Assembly (NCBI RefSeq): GCF_000687935.1
Contig: NZ_JHZZ01000001.1
Coordinates: forward strand, 2,688,001-2,752,000
Length of the DNA: 64,000 bases
Direction of reading: 5' to 3'
DNA from: Polaribacter sp. Hel_I_88
Lineage (GTDB): Bacteria > Bacteroidota > Bacteroidia > Flavobacteriales > Flavobacteriaceae
This document shows, piece by piece, positions 53,371-62,119 of this stretch (positions are counted from its first letter, which is position 1; each line of letters begins with the position of its first letter). A program made the position numbers and the translations under genes. Below the pieces are notes generated by a model that was not told the DNA's origin, did no database searches, and saw only the letters and a program-made list of their open reading frames with translations.

Positions 53371-54822
53371 ATGAAAAAAATAGTTTGTGGATTTTTAGTA
53401 GTTGTTTTAGGATGGTTTAGTAGCATCCAAGCTCAAAAGCGACCAAATATCATTTTAATGATGGCAGATGATTTAGGCTATAACGATTTGTCTAGTTATC
53501 GAGAATTAAATGAACAACGATCTAAAACACCGCCAACAAGTCAAACTCCTTACATAGATAATTTGGCAAAAAACGGACTGCAATTTACCAATTTTTACAG
53601 TGGTGCAGCAGTGTGTTCGCCCTCAAGAGCAGCTCTTTTAACAGGAAGAAATGCAACACGATTGGGTATTTATAACTTTATACCTAAAGATGTACCAATG
53701 CATTTAAAAGATAAAGAAATTACCATAGCAGAAATGTTAAAAGGTAAAAATTACCAAACAGCTCATTTTGGAAAATGGCATTTGGCGTCAGAAAACAAAG
53801 GACATCCAGAACCTTTAGATCAAGGATTTGATGAAGCGTTTTGGACTTATAGCAATGCAAAACCAACACATAAAAATCCTGTAAATTTTATAAAAAATAG
53901 AATTCCTTTAGGGAAATTAGAGGGGTATTCTAGTCATTTGGTTGTAGATGAGGCTATCCATTGGATAAAAAAGACTAAAGATAAAAATACACCTTTTTAC
54001 ATGAATATTTGGTTTCATGAACCTCATTTAAAAGTAGCCGCTCCAGATAGTTTATCCGTAAAACACATCTACAATAAAGACTATTATGGCTGCATCGAAA
54101 ACATGGATTATGCTGTAGGTAAATTAATGAAATATCTAAAAGATAATGGATTAGAAGAAAACACCATCATCATTTTTACATCAGACAATGGCTCTAAGTT
54201 TGATGGCTCTAACGATCCACTTCGTGGAAAAAAAACATTTCAGTATGAGGGAGGTGTAAGAGTTCCTTTTATTGTGCAATGGAAAGGAAAGATTTCAACA
54301 GGTAAAATATCATCAGAAATAGGGCATTTTACAGATGTATTGCCAACGTTAGCCAATTTAACAAATACACGAGTGCCCAAAGATAGAAGTATTGATGGAG
54401 AAAATATCTCCAATGTATTTTTATCAAAATCAAAGGAAAATCAAAGAAAAGAACCGCTCTTTTTTTATCGTTATTTTCATGATCCTATTTGTATGGTAAG
54501 ATTAGATGATCTGGTTTTATTAGGATATTACAAAAAACCAAAAGAGAGGTTAGCCAATTATGATGAAAAAGAAGAAGCTCTTTTTAAGCCTAAAAAAGGA
54601 GACACTAAGAACTCTCAATGGGCATTTCAAAAAAAACATATGGAAGCTATAAAAACGCAAGAACCCCTTTATTTTGAAATGTATAATGTTAAAAAAGATG
54701 TAGGTCAGCATAAAAACATATTATTTGAACACCCAAGATTATTTAAAAAGATGAAAAAGATAATGCTTAAAAAACGTCTTGAAATGATTACTGAAGGCGG
54801 TAATTGGTATTTTAAAAAATAA
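53371..54822 (+). CDS. Formylglycine-dependent sulfatase (S1 family)
   Basis: 483 residues. The signal peptide is MKKIVCGFLVVVLGWFSSIQAQ. KRPNIILMMADDLGYND carries the Ca-binding Asp33/Asp34. The active-site CSPSR (82-86, Cys to formylglycine) is followed by AALLTGRNATRLG. GKWHLA, IWFHEPH, FTSDNGS (metal Asp/Asn) and GGVRVPFIVQWKG complete the type I sulfatase fold. It desulfates a glycan; the sub-family (S1 number) is not fixed. Relics of further sulfatases flank it (54849 and 61900), so the locus once held more. Confidence 0.93.
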   Translation: MKKIVCGFLVVVLGWFSSIQAQKRPNIILMMADDLGYNDLSSYRELNEQRSKTPPTSQTPYIDNLAKNGLQFTNFYSGAAVCSPSRAALLTGRNATRLGIYNFIPKDVPMHLKDKEITIAEMLKGKNYQTAHFGKWHLASENKGHPEPLDQGFDEAFWTYSNAKPTHKNPVNFIKNRIPLGKLEGYSSHLVVDEAIHWIKKTKDKNTPFYMNIWFHEPHLKVAAPDSLSVKHIYNKDYYGCIENMDYAVGKLMKYLKDNGLEENTIIIFTSDNGSKFDGSNDPLRGKKTFQYEGGVRVPFIVQWKGKISTGKISSEIGHFTDVLPTLANLTNTRVPKDRSIDGENISNVFLSKSKENQRKEPLFFYRYFHDPICMVRLDDLVLLGYYKKPKERLANYDEKEEALFKPKKGDTKNSQWAFQKKHMEAIKTQEPLYFEMYNVKKDVGQHKNILFEHPRLFKKMKKIMLKKRLEMITEGGNWYFKK

Positions 54823-54848
54823 GGTTAGTTATAAAAAAAGATGAAAAT

Positions 54849-55203
54849 ATGAATCGTATTTTATGAATTACGCTAATTATTGTTTTTGTTTCAATTACTT
54901 TAAAAGCCCCAAAACAACCTAATATTATTCTAATTATGGCAGATGGTATTGGCTACGAAATGCATATTTGTAATGATGGGGTAGTTTATAGCACTTACCA
55001 GATTCATTCAAGGACATAAAATCACCCTTAGAAATCTCAAAACTAAATTTACAACAGCAGCAGAACTTTAGTATGTTAAAAAGAGAATTATCTGCAAAGA
55101 AGGTTTGGAATTTTTCTAGAGTTGAAGAATTGCTTAAAAGTGAAGAAAAATCTTCGAACTCACTAAAAAGTATAAATATAAATAAGATTAAAACTAGAAA
55201 ATC
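54849..55203 (+). pseudogene. Sulfatase remnant
   Basis: ATG 54849 reads MNRIL, then TGA (at the place of a Trp-like codon), then ITLIIVFVSITLKAPKQPNI and ILIMADGIGYE. That is a signal peptide followed by the start of a type I sulfatase (PNIILIMADD-like). After that the frame degenerates and nothing of the formylglycine motif is left. In another frame, LNLQQQQNFSMLKRELSAKK continues to KTRKS and a TGA overlapping the start of the SGNH gene (ATGA), perhaps the old C-terminus. A large internal deletion and a nonsense change explain the state. Confidence 0.72.
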
Positions 55204-55869
55204 ATGAAACAAACGTATACCAGAAAATTAATTTTAATAGCTTTTTTATTGATAAGATTTGCCATCTTATATGGTCAAGATTCCAATCGGTTTACAAAAC
55301 AGGTGCAAAATTTATATAAGAAAGAATATCATTTCAATCCTGGAAAAAAATTGGTGGTTTTTACGGGAAGTTCTAGTATTAGAAAATGGATAGATATTCA
55401 AGATTATTTTCCTACCGTCAATGTTATTAATAATGGCTTTGGAGGTTCTGAATTTAGTGATTTGACTCATTTTTATGATGAATTGATTCTTAAGCACGCG
55501 CCTGAAATTTTATTTATTTATGAGGGAGATAATGATATAGGAAGAGGTAAAAGCGTACATAAAGTTAAAAGACAAGCCATAAATTTAGTCAAAAGAATTA
55601 AACATGATCTTCCTAATACAAAAGTTATTTTTATTTCTCCAAAACCTAGCCTTGCTCGCAAAAACATCAAAAACAAGTACATTCGATTCAATAAAAAGTT
55701 ACAAAGATATTGTCAAAAAACCGATAATATTCAATTTGCTGATGTATGGACAGTTATGATGGATGAGAATGGAAATGTTTTTGATGATATATTTATTGCT
55801 GATGGTTTGCATATGAATAAAAAAGGCTATGATTTATGGGCAACGATACTAGAGCAATATTTAAAATAG
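55204..55869 (+). CDS. SGNH/GDSL hydrolase (secreted)
   Basis: 221 residues. An N-terminal hydrophobic segment LILIAFLLIRFAILYGQ (about 9-25) serves as signal. The SGNH blocks follow: I FTGSSSIRKW (nucleophile Ser around 57), II NNGFGGSE, III EGDND (Asn110) and V ADGLHMNKKGY (Asp200, His203). Such proteins are esterases or deacetylases; in carbohydrate loci they remove acyl or other ester groups from glycans. It follows the sulfatase relic. All four catalytic blocks are intact. Confidence 0.9.
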   Translation: MKQTYTRKLILIAFLLIRFAILYGQDSNRFTKQVQNLYKKEYHFNPGKKLVVFTGSSSIRKWIDIQDYFPTVNVINNGFGGSEFSDLTHFYDELILKHAPEILFIYEGDNDIGRGKSVHKVKRQAINLVKRIKHDLPNTKVIFISPKPSLARKNIKNKYIRFNKKLQRYCQKTDNIQFADVWTVMMDENGNVFDDIFIADGLHMNKKGYDLWATILEQYLK

Positions 55870-55892
55870 AAACTTAAAATTACAGTGTTTTT

Positions 55893-55927
55893 GAAACAAA
55901 TACACCTTGTAAATGACCCTTTTTTAA
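55893..55927 (+). promoter_or_regulatory. Shared upstream element, copy 2
   Basis: GAAACAAAT-N5-TTGTAAATGA, then CCCTTTTTTAA, aligned without gaps to 41566, 56441 and 58038. It is about 65 bp before the start of the 117-residue secreted protein gene. TTTTTG directly precedes it and TGTAAATG may be a -7 box. Confidence 0.55.
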
Positions 55928-55990
55928 TACATGCCTTTCTAAGAATAGTACGTTCTTTGCTTGTATAACTAATATATTAAATTTTAAAAT

Positions 55991-56344
55991 ATGAATAAGT
56001 ATGTAATGATTGTCTTTTCACTGTTTGTTTTGATTAGCAATGCTGCAAATGCACAAGGGAAAAAAGGTAAAAAAACAAAGTTGGACATTAAAATGGAATC
56101 AATAGTAGCTGATTTAAATTTAAATGACGATGTAAAGACTAAACTTTTAGACCTTATCGAGAAGCAAGAAGGCGAAAAAAAAGAAATAAGAAAAAATAAT
56201 GATAAAAAAAGTGATGCTTTTAAAACAAAAATGAAAGCATTACAAAAAGACCAAAACGTTCAGTTAAAAGCAGTTCTTGGAAAAGACAAGTTTAAAGAAT
56301 TTAAAAAACTTTTAAAAGAATATAAGAATAAAAGTAAAGAGTAA
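55991..56344 (+). CDS. Small secreted helical protein (Spy/CpxP-like?)
   Basis: 117 residues. The signal peptide is MNKYVMIVFSLFVLISNAANAQ. The mature part is Lys/Glu/Asp-rich and almost wholly helical (MESIVADLNLNDDVKTKLLD, KMKALQKDQNVQLKAVLGKD, KFKEFKKLLKEYKN). A motif of repeating helices with LxxxL spacing resembles periplasmic Spy/CpxP-type chaperones, but the LTxxQ hallmark is not seen. It is preceded by the shared upstream element and closed by a perfect terminator, so it is a single-gene unit. Confidence 0.62.
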   Translation: MNKYVMIVFSLFVLISNAANAQGKKGKKTKLDIKMESIVADLNLNDDVKTKLLDLIEKQEGEKKEIRKNNDKKSDAFKTKMKALQKDQNVQLKAVLGKDKFKEFKKLLKEYKNKSKE

Positions 56345-56372
56345 ATTTTTTTAAAAAAATAGCATTATCAAA

Positions 56373-56406
56373 AAGAGCAAATCAATAAGTATTTGCTCTT
56401 TTGTTT
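56373..56406 (+). terminator. Intrinsic terminator
   Basis: AAGAGCAAAT (56373-56382) and ATTTGCTCTT (56391-56400) form a perfect 10-bp stem with an 8-base loop, followed by TTGTTTTT. Confidence 0.85.
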
Positions 56407-56440
56407 TTAAGAAAATAAAAAAATAATACAGAATATTTTT

Positions 56441-56474
56441 GATACAAAAGAACTGTATAATTGATACTTTTTAA
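56441..56474 (+). promoter_or_regulatory. Shared upstream element, copy 3
   Basis: GATACAAAA-N5-GTATAATTGA, then TACTTTTTAA. TTTTTG directly precedes it. It lies about 135 bp before the alpha/beta hydrolase gene. Its TATAATTG segment is identical to that of the 58038 copy. Confidence 0.55.
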
Positions 56475-56607
56475 CTAGCTAGTTTTATTTCTTTACTGTT
56501 TACTTTGTATGTGCACAACTAAGCGCACTAAATTGCTAAACAAGGTACTCTAAATTTACTTTATAGCCTACAACTTCGATTCGGAATTATTTAAATTTTT
56601 ATAAAAG

Positions 56608-57795
56608 ATGTTATCATTCAACAATAAAAGAAGAACCAGAATAAATATTAGTTTTAATTTAGTGGTAATCGTTTTTTTTACGTTGCTATCCAGTAAAATT
56701 TCCGCTCAATGGAATCAACCCCAATGGGTCGTAGATGCTTATGAACCTTATGTTCATAATTTTGTTCATAATGGTACAGACGAGGCTTTGGCATATCGTT
56801 TGTTAAGACCAATCAATTTTGATGAGTCACAAAATTATCCGGTGGTAATTACGTTACATGGAGCTTCTGGTTTTAATAAAGTGAAAGCAAATGACTACAA
56901 TATTAATAGTCTTAGATATATCAATCAAGAATTTGCTAAAGATTCCATTCGTTTAGCACATCCAACTTATGTTGTTTGTTTGCAAGCTATTAAGTTTGAA
57001 GATGGTTCTAATGATATGTGGAAAAGAAAGCATTTAGAGGGTGCAAAACAAATCATTGCAGAGTTACCAAATGTAAATCTAAACAAGATTTATGTAATGG
57101 GACAATCTGCTGGAGGTCATGGTACAAATCGATTTATTAGTATAGATTCAGATTATTTTGCAGCAGCAATTGCAACAGCTGCAGACGGAAGTAAAATCAA
57201 AGAAGAGGACAGAGACAAGCTGATCAATTTTAATATGTGGGTAATGCATGGCGATAATGATGGTACAATTCCTTACGCAGGTAATGTAGAGTTGTTTAAT
57301 TATATGAAGTCTAAAAATGGGCTTATGAAGTTTACAACTTTTATAAGAAGGGGACACAGTACAGAAGATTTTATGGTGGGCAATTATGCTGATGAAGGAA
57401 AAGTTAGCGTTGTTGATACAGATAGAAAAACTGGTGAAACCACAACAAAAACCTATGATTATACCACGCAATATGCAGGGCCTGATTCTGATCGAGAAGC
57501 AAATACCTTAGATTGGTTATTTTCAAAAAGTACCAACCAGAGTTTAAGCTTAAATGACAAAGATATTGAGAACCTTTATGTATATCCAAATCCTACTAAT
57601 GCTAACATAAAGTGGAATAATTCAATGCAAATAGACGAGGTTCTTATCTATAATTTGGTCGGAAAAACGTTACTTAAAATAAAATCTCCATCAAGTAATA
57701 GTGTTGATGTAAGTAATTTTCCAAAAGGCTTATATATACTTAAAATTAGCTCCAAAAATCGAGTATTTATTAGAAAAATTCTTAAAAAGGAATAG
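56608..57795 (+). CDS. Secreted alpha/beta hydrolase (esterase) with T9SS domain
   Basis: 395 residues. The signal/TM segment is FNLVVIVFFTLLSSKISAQ (16-34). A catalytic domain follows (about 45-310). HGASGF (84-89) is an oxyanion loop. GQSAGG (165-170) holds nucleophile Ser167, and HGDNDGTIPY (214-223) and RRGH (247-250) complete the triad. A T9SS C-terminal domain comes last (about 325-395: VYPNPTNANIKWN, VLIYNLVGKTLL, KGLYILKISSKNRVFIRK). It is most like secreted PHB-depolymerase/LpqC-type carbohydrate esterases, so de-esterification of a polysaccharide is plausible. The substrate is unknown. Confidence 0.84.
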   Translation: MLSFNNKRRTRINISFNLVVIVFFTLLSSKISAQWNQPQWVVDAYEPYVHNFVHNGTDEALAYRLLRPINFDESQNYPVVITLHGASGFNKVKANDYNINSLRYINQEFAKDSIRLAHPTYVVCLQAIKFEDGSNDMWKRKHLEGAKQIIAELPNVNLNKIYVMGQSAGGHGTNRFISIDSDYFAAAIATAADGSKIKEEDRDKLINFNMWVMHGDNDGTIPYAGNVELFNYMKSKNGLMKFTTFIRRGHSTEDFMVGNYADEGKVSVVDTDRKTGETTTKTYDYTTQYAGPDSDREANTLDWLFSKSTNQSLSLNDKDIENLYVYPNPTNANIKWNNSMQIDEVLIYNLVGKTLLKIKSPSSNSVDVSNFPKGLYILKISSKNRVFIRKILKKE

Positions 57796-58037
57796 CACAG
57801 GTACTATTTTTTATGGTAATTTCAAAAGTATCATCTTTTTGAATGATTTTTTGTTTCTTTAAATCAAAATATCTTTTGATTGAAGCTAATTAGCAAAGCT
57901 TAATTATTGTATCTAAAACTTTTTTTAGGAGGCGCTATTCTCAAAATAACCAAATAGTATTTTTAGACGAATTTATAATTGTAAATAAATTACTTCATTA
58001 CATAATCTTACCTGTTTTTCTGGAATACCAGAGCTTT

Positions 58038-58072
58038 GATACAAAACCACCTTATAATTGACCCTTTTTTAA
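58038..58072 (+). promoter_or_regulatory. Shared upstream element, copy 4
   Basis: GATACAAAA-N5-TTATAATTGA, then CCCTTTTTTAA. CTTTG precedes it. From the TTTG end to the ATTG end is about 18 bp, close to Bacteroidota promoter spacing. It lies about 60 bp before the 453-residue T9SS protein gene. Confidence 0.55.
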
Positions 58073-58130
58073 TAGCCCATAGTAAAGTATTTGGGGTTAC
58101 TTTGATGTTATTAATTAAACTATTCACATT

Positions 58131-59492
58131 ATGAAAAAAATTACATTATTCTTATTTTTGATTCCTTTTATTGCCTTAGCACAAGGGCCTTGGGAATTTA
58201 ATACCCTGAACGATTTAGAAGGCTGGACCGCTTCACAAGGAAACGCTGGTGCTTCTGGTATATTAACTGCAAATGGCTCAGATTTAGGCTATGTAACGGT
58301 CGCAGGCAATCAAGCCGCTTCAAGAAATCCTACATTTATAAAACTAGGAGCAAATATAGATGGTAGTGCCTTTTCAGTAATTGAAATCAGATTAAAAAAT
58401 GGTACAGACGCAACCTTTATGAGATTTAAAGAAGATGGCTCCTATACTTCTGGTGTAACTATTACTGCTCAAGATGCAGAATATAAGACATATGTCTATC
58501 CAATTTCAGGAACAGGAACCATTACAGATATCCAGTTTGAGTTTAAAAATGATAACGGTGGTACTGGGACTAATTTTAATCCTAATAATGCAGGTGGTGA
58601 GCCAATTGATATCGATTATGTAAGACCTGCAAATGTGGATGTACCGATACAAAACGAATTTACATTTGAAACAGCTACAGACGTAGAGGGTTTTACTTCT
58701 TTATTAAGAGCTACTGCAGTACAGGCTTCAGAATCTGGTGTGGGAACTTTACAGTTAACCATGAGCGAACGTTCCACTAACGATTCAAAAGTTGGTTTGG
58801 ATGCTCTTACTTTTAAGGTAGATGGTGATGCGCATAAATATGCTCACATCACTTTAAAAAATACTTCCACAAACAATAGGTTCCTGTTATCAAGTGATGG
58901 TGCCAATTTTTTACCTTTCCAAACCATCACAATTAGCGATTCCGAATATACGACCTATGATTTTGATTTATCAGAATGGTCGGGTTTTCAAAACCCTGAG
59001 TTAGTTTTTAGTGTAGACAACACATGGGTTGCAACGGATACGTATGCCGTTGATGATGAAGTTGTTTTTGGAAATTCAACGTATAAAAATTTAACCGGCG
59101 TTAATGACGAGGCTGCTAATCCAAAAAATGACCCAACTAACTGGGTATTGGAAGGAACTGAGGGTGCTCTTTCGGATCTTGCAAATTCAATTTATATCGA
59201 TTCTATTGTATTTGATTCTAATCCTGGAGAAATTGTTTTGAGTACAAGTTCTGTTAAAAACGAGGTTACTTTTAGTGTTTATCCAAATCCATCTCAAGAT
59301 TTTATAATGATTGATGCGCCTACAGGAATCAATCAAATTTCTGTGTATTCTGTGCTAGGCAAATTGGTAAAGAAAGAACAGGTGTCATCAAAAAAACACA
59401 ATCTTGATATCTCTTCTTTTGCAAAAGGAGTGTATTTGTTAAGAGTTGAAAATAATGAAGGAATTTCTGCAAAAAGAATCATAAAAAATTAA
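58131..59492 (+). CDS. Secreted CBM-like T9SS protein
   Basis: 453 residues. The signal peptide is MKKITLFLFLIPFIALAQ. Two jelly-roll domains of similar plan follow: about 19-170 (GPWEFNTLNDLEGWTASQGN to EPIDIDYVRP) and about 175-300 (NEFTFETATDVEGFTSLLRA). Between the second and the C-terminus lies a short WVATDTYAVDDEVVFGNSTY ... NWVLEG block resembling CBM5/12-type modules. The T9SS C-terminal domain (about 375-453: VYPNPSQDFIMID, VYSVLGKLVKKEQ, KGVYLLRVENNEG) ends the chain. No catalytic motif is seen. It is probably a surface glycan-binding protein. Confidence 0.74.
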   Translation: MKKITLFLFLIPFIALAQGPWEFNTLNDLEGWTASQGNAGASGILTANGSDLGYVTVAGNQAASRNPTFIKLGANIDGSAFSVIEIRLKNGTDATFMRFKEDGSYTSGVTITAQDAEYKTYVYPISGTGTITDIQFEFKNDNGGTGTNFNPNNAGGEPIDIDYVRPANVDVPIQNEFTFETATDVEGFTSLLRATAVQASESGVGTLQLTMSERSTNDSKVGLDALTFKVDGDAHKYAHITLKNTSTNNRFLLSSDGANFLPFQTITISDSEYTTYDFDLSEWSGFQNPELVFSVDNTWVATDTYAVDDEVVFGNSTYKNLTGVNDEAANPKNDPTNWVLEGTEGALSDLANSIYIDSIVFDSNPGEIVLSTSSVKNEVTFSVYPNPSQDFIMIDAPTGINQISVYSVLGKLVKKEQVSSKKHNLDISSFAKGVYLLRVENNEGISAKRIIKN

Positions 59493-59518
59493 AGAAATAA
59501 AACATAAAAGTTTCAAGT

Positions 59519-59554
59519 GCCTCTATTTTTACGAAACACTAAAAAATAGGGGTA
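59519..59554 (+). terminator. Intrinsic terminator
   Basis: CCTCTATTTTT and AAAAAATAGGGG pair with one or two mismatches around an ACGAAACACT loop. It lies 27 bp after the stop of the 453-residue gene and 57 bp before the alpha-galactosidase start. Confidence 0.6.
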
Positions 59555-59610
59555 CTTTAAATTAAGGCAAGAATAGAAGTATAAAAATTAGTAAAATTAA
59601 AAATTAAAGG

Positions 59611-61743
59611 ATGATCAGATCTAAGGCAGTAACCTTTGTGTTATTCACAATTTGTTGGTTAGGAATTAAAGCACAGGAACCGGCTGTAAAATTTCAAAAA
59701 AATAGTGTTGAATATGCTATTTCTTGGGATGATAAAGTTGCACAAATAAACAACTTAACTCCAGAAATAAAGATTAACGGAAAATGGGTTTCTGCTAAAA
59801 ATTTCAAATCCATACAATGGGTAGAGAAACAAGGTGATAGATTAAGTGAAGAAAATAAGTATACAGGCGATGTAAAGTATTTATATTTAATTTGTGAGGG
59901 TCATCCTACAGTTTCTAATTTTACAATTCAATTTGAAATCGTTAAAGGGCGTCCTTACTTAGTAATGAATTCAACGTTACAAGCTGCCAAGTCTTTTACG
60001 CTTGGAGGTGTAAAGCTATTTAATTCAGTAAAAGAAAATATAGTATTACCCGGTAAAAGCAAGGACTGGGTTATCTTTAATGAAAGTGCGGCTGCACCGC
60101 ATGTTGGTACGATTATGTATCCTTATCAATTAAATACAAAAAAAGCGAATGCAGGCAAGTATTCAAAAGGACATACGGGTGTTTGGTTAAGCATGCTGAT
60201 TAATGATGCTAAAAATTATGCGTTTTCTTTTGCCAGTATTTCAGGTGAGTTATGGCCAAATAACTTTAAATGGGAATTGCCAGAAAACGATAATTTTAAT
60301 AAATTAAAACTTTCTGCAAGAAGTAGCGCTATTTATGAAAAAGAAGAGATTGTAGTACCTCAAGGAAAGCAAATTGCTACAGATGCTTTTTTAGTTGGTT
60401 TTTGGGATCAAAAAAGACCAACACAAACATTATTGGAAACAGGCGTTATCATGGGGCAAAATGTGCGTAAAGGGAAACCAATGCGCATGCCAGAGCCAGG
60501 TTGGAGTTCTTGGCATTCGTATGCTAGAGATATTTCTGAAGAAAAAATTAAAAGTGCTACAGACTTTATAAATGAAAATTTAAAGGAATATGGTTGGAAT
60601 ATGGTACAGATCGATGGCGGTTGGTGGACGCAACCAGGAAAGTATACTGTAAATCAAAATTTCCCACAGGGAATGCGTAATTTATCGAATTATGCCGCTC
60701 AAAAAAATGTAAATTATGGTTTGCACATTAGTCCATTACGAATAAATCCAGAGGATAAAGTGCTTAAGAAAAACCCAGATTGGATGTTAAAATCGTATTA
60801 TAAAAAAACTATAGATCTTAATGACGATGAAATGGTAACCACTATTGGTGCCGAATATGTAGATACAAGCCACCCAAGTGTAGCGCCATTTTTAACTGGA
60901 AGATACCAACAATTAGTAGAGGGCTACAAGCCGTCTTTTATGAAATGGGATCATCATTATGGAGCATTAGAGGAAGGAAAACGTAAGGATTCTACCATGA
61001 CCTTTTTACAAGCTCATAACAAAACAATACGATCCATTAGAGCTGCTTTGCCAGACGATTTAATAGTAACTAGAAGTATGGGGTATTTATTTGGAGCTTT
61101 GGAATGTTATGATGCAGTACGAATTGGAAATGATATCAATCATCCAGGTATTAAGTCCGAAGAAGAGCCTTATGCAAATTTAACCTACGGAAAAACTTTA
61201 GGATCTATCGAAGATGATATCGTTGAAAAAGGATTAATTCGTTTTGCGCGTCAAGTATCACAAAATTATTATGTGCATAAAAATATTGCAATTTGCGACC
61301 CAGATGCCTTTTTTGTGAATCCTTTTTATACAGTAGATGAGGCTAAAACCCACATGACATTACAGGCTATTATGGGCGGACTTTTCTTTATCGGTGATCG
61401 CCTAGAAACGTTACCTGATGATCGTTTAGAGTTATTAAAAAACAAAGAAATAATGGAGGTAAATAAGTTGGGTGTACATGCAATACCATTAGACTTATTT
61501 TCGGGTATAGATATACCAACAATTTGGAAAATTGAAACAGAAGATCGTTTGATAATTACCATTTTTAACTGGATGGATACAGAAGTAACCAAAACCTACA
61601 AGTACAAATCAGACTTTGAACTTAATGGTAAGGGATATCAATTGAAAGACTTATGGTCAAAAGAAATGGTACCGGCTCATAAAGACAGGTTGTCCTTAAA
61701 ACAAGCTCCTCACTCTGTGAGAATAATGGAGTTTAAAAAGTAA
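59611..61743 (+). CDS. Alpha-galactosidase-like glycoside hydrolase (clan GH-D)
   Basis: 710 residues. The signal peptide is about MIRSKAVTFVLFTICWLGIKAQ. An N-terminal beta-sandwich (about 25-275) precedes the TIM barrel. GWSSWHSYARDISEE and NMVQIDGGWW match GH27/GH36 enzymes. SFMKWDHHYG holds the nucleophile Asp447. RIGNDI holds the acid/base Asp508. A C-terminal beta domain follows (about 620-710). It lacks the T9SS domain and so is likely periplasmic. It removes terminal alpha-galactosyl units; consistent with a galactan side chain or backbone. Strictly GH36-like; sub-family not assigned. Confidence 0.88.
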   Translation: MIRSKAVTFVLFTICWLGIKAQEPAVKFQKNSVEYAISWDDKVAQINNLTPEIKINGKWVSAKNFKSIQWVEKQGDRLSEENKYTGDVKYLYLICEGHPTVSNFTIQFEIVKGRPYLVMNSTLQAAKSFTLGGVKLFNSVKENIVLPGKSKDWVIFNESAAAPHVGTIMYPYQLNTKKANAGKYSKGHTGVWLSMLINDAKNYAFSFASISGELWPNNFKWELPENDNFNKLKLSARSSAIYEKEEIVVPQGKQIATDAFLVGFWDQKRPTQTLLETGVIMGQNVRKGKPMRMPEPGWSSWHSYARDISEEKIKSATDFINENLKEYGWNMVQIDGGWWTQPGKYTVNQNFPQGMRNLSNYAAQKNVNYGLHISPLRINPEDKVLKKNPDWMLKSYYKKTIDLNDDEMVTTIGAEYVDTSHPSVAPFLTGRYQQLVEGYKPSFMKWDHHYGALEEGKRKDSTMTFLQAHNKTIRSIRAALPDDLIVTRSMGYLFGALECYDAVRIGNDINHPGIKSEEEPYANLTYGKTLGSIEDDIVEKGLIRFARQVSQNYYVHKNIAICDPDAFFVNPFYTVDEAKTHMTLQAIMGGLFFIGDRLETLPDDRLELLKNKEIMEVNKLGVHAIPLDLFSGIDIPTIWKIETEDRLIITIFNWMDTEVTKTYKYKSDFELNGKGYQLKDLWSKEMVPAHKDRLSLKQAPHSVRIMEFKK

Positions 61744-61750
61744 TAAAAAG

Positions 61751-61800
61751 CCAAGCAATTTTCGGTAATTCTGTACTACCCAAAATTGCTTAGGTTTTTA
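61751..61800 (+). terminator. Intrinsic terminator
   Basis: AAGCAATTTT (61753-61762) and AAAATTGCTT (61782-61791) form a perfect 10-bp stem around a 19-base loop, followed by AGGTTTTTA. Closes the alpha-galactosidase unit. Confidence 0.8.
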
Positions 61801-62107
61801 TAAAAAATTAAACCAACACAAGGTTTTTTTGTCTAAAAAAGAAACATACTTCAAGTTAAAAAATAGAAATAACTTTTTTTTAACTAACAGCATAAATTAG
61901 TATGAAAAAAACATAAAGAATTGTATTTCTATACAGAACTGCCAATTTTTGAATTGTATGATATTGTAAATGATCCTTTTGAACTAATAACTTATCAGGA
62001 AAACCAGCATTTAAAACTATAGAAATAACGCAAAGAGAAGAATTAGAAAAATGGATGTTTATAAACCACGAATTTTTGCCTTTACCATCTCACGTAATCG
62101 ATAATTA
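61801..62107 (+). pseudogene. C-terminal relic of another sulfatase
   Basis: Within 61919-62019 the frame ELYFYTELPIFELYDIVNDP and FELITYQENQ contains ELYDIVNDPFE, the canonical end of S1 sulfatases (ELYDLxNDPxE). A stop follows. In another frame EELEKWMFINHEFLPLPSHV then IDN and TAA (62105-62107) look like the original C-terminus. No N-terminal part or formylglycine motif is left. The first 100 bases (61801-61900) show nothing but AT-rich sequence. Confidence 0.68.
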
Positions 62108-62119
62108 ATATAAAAAAAA

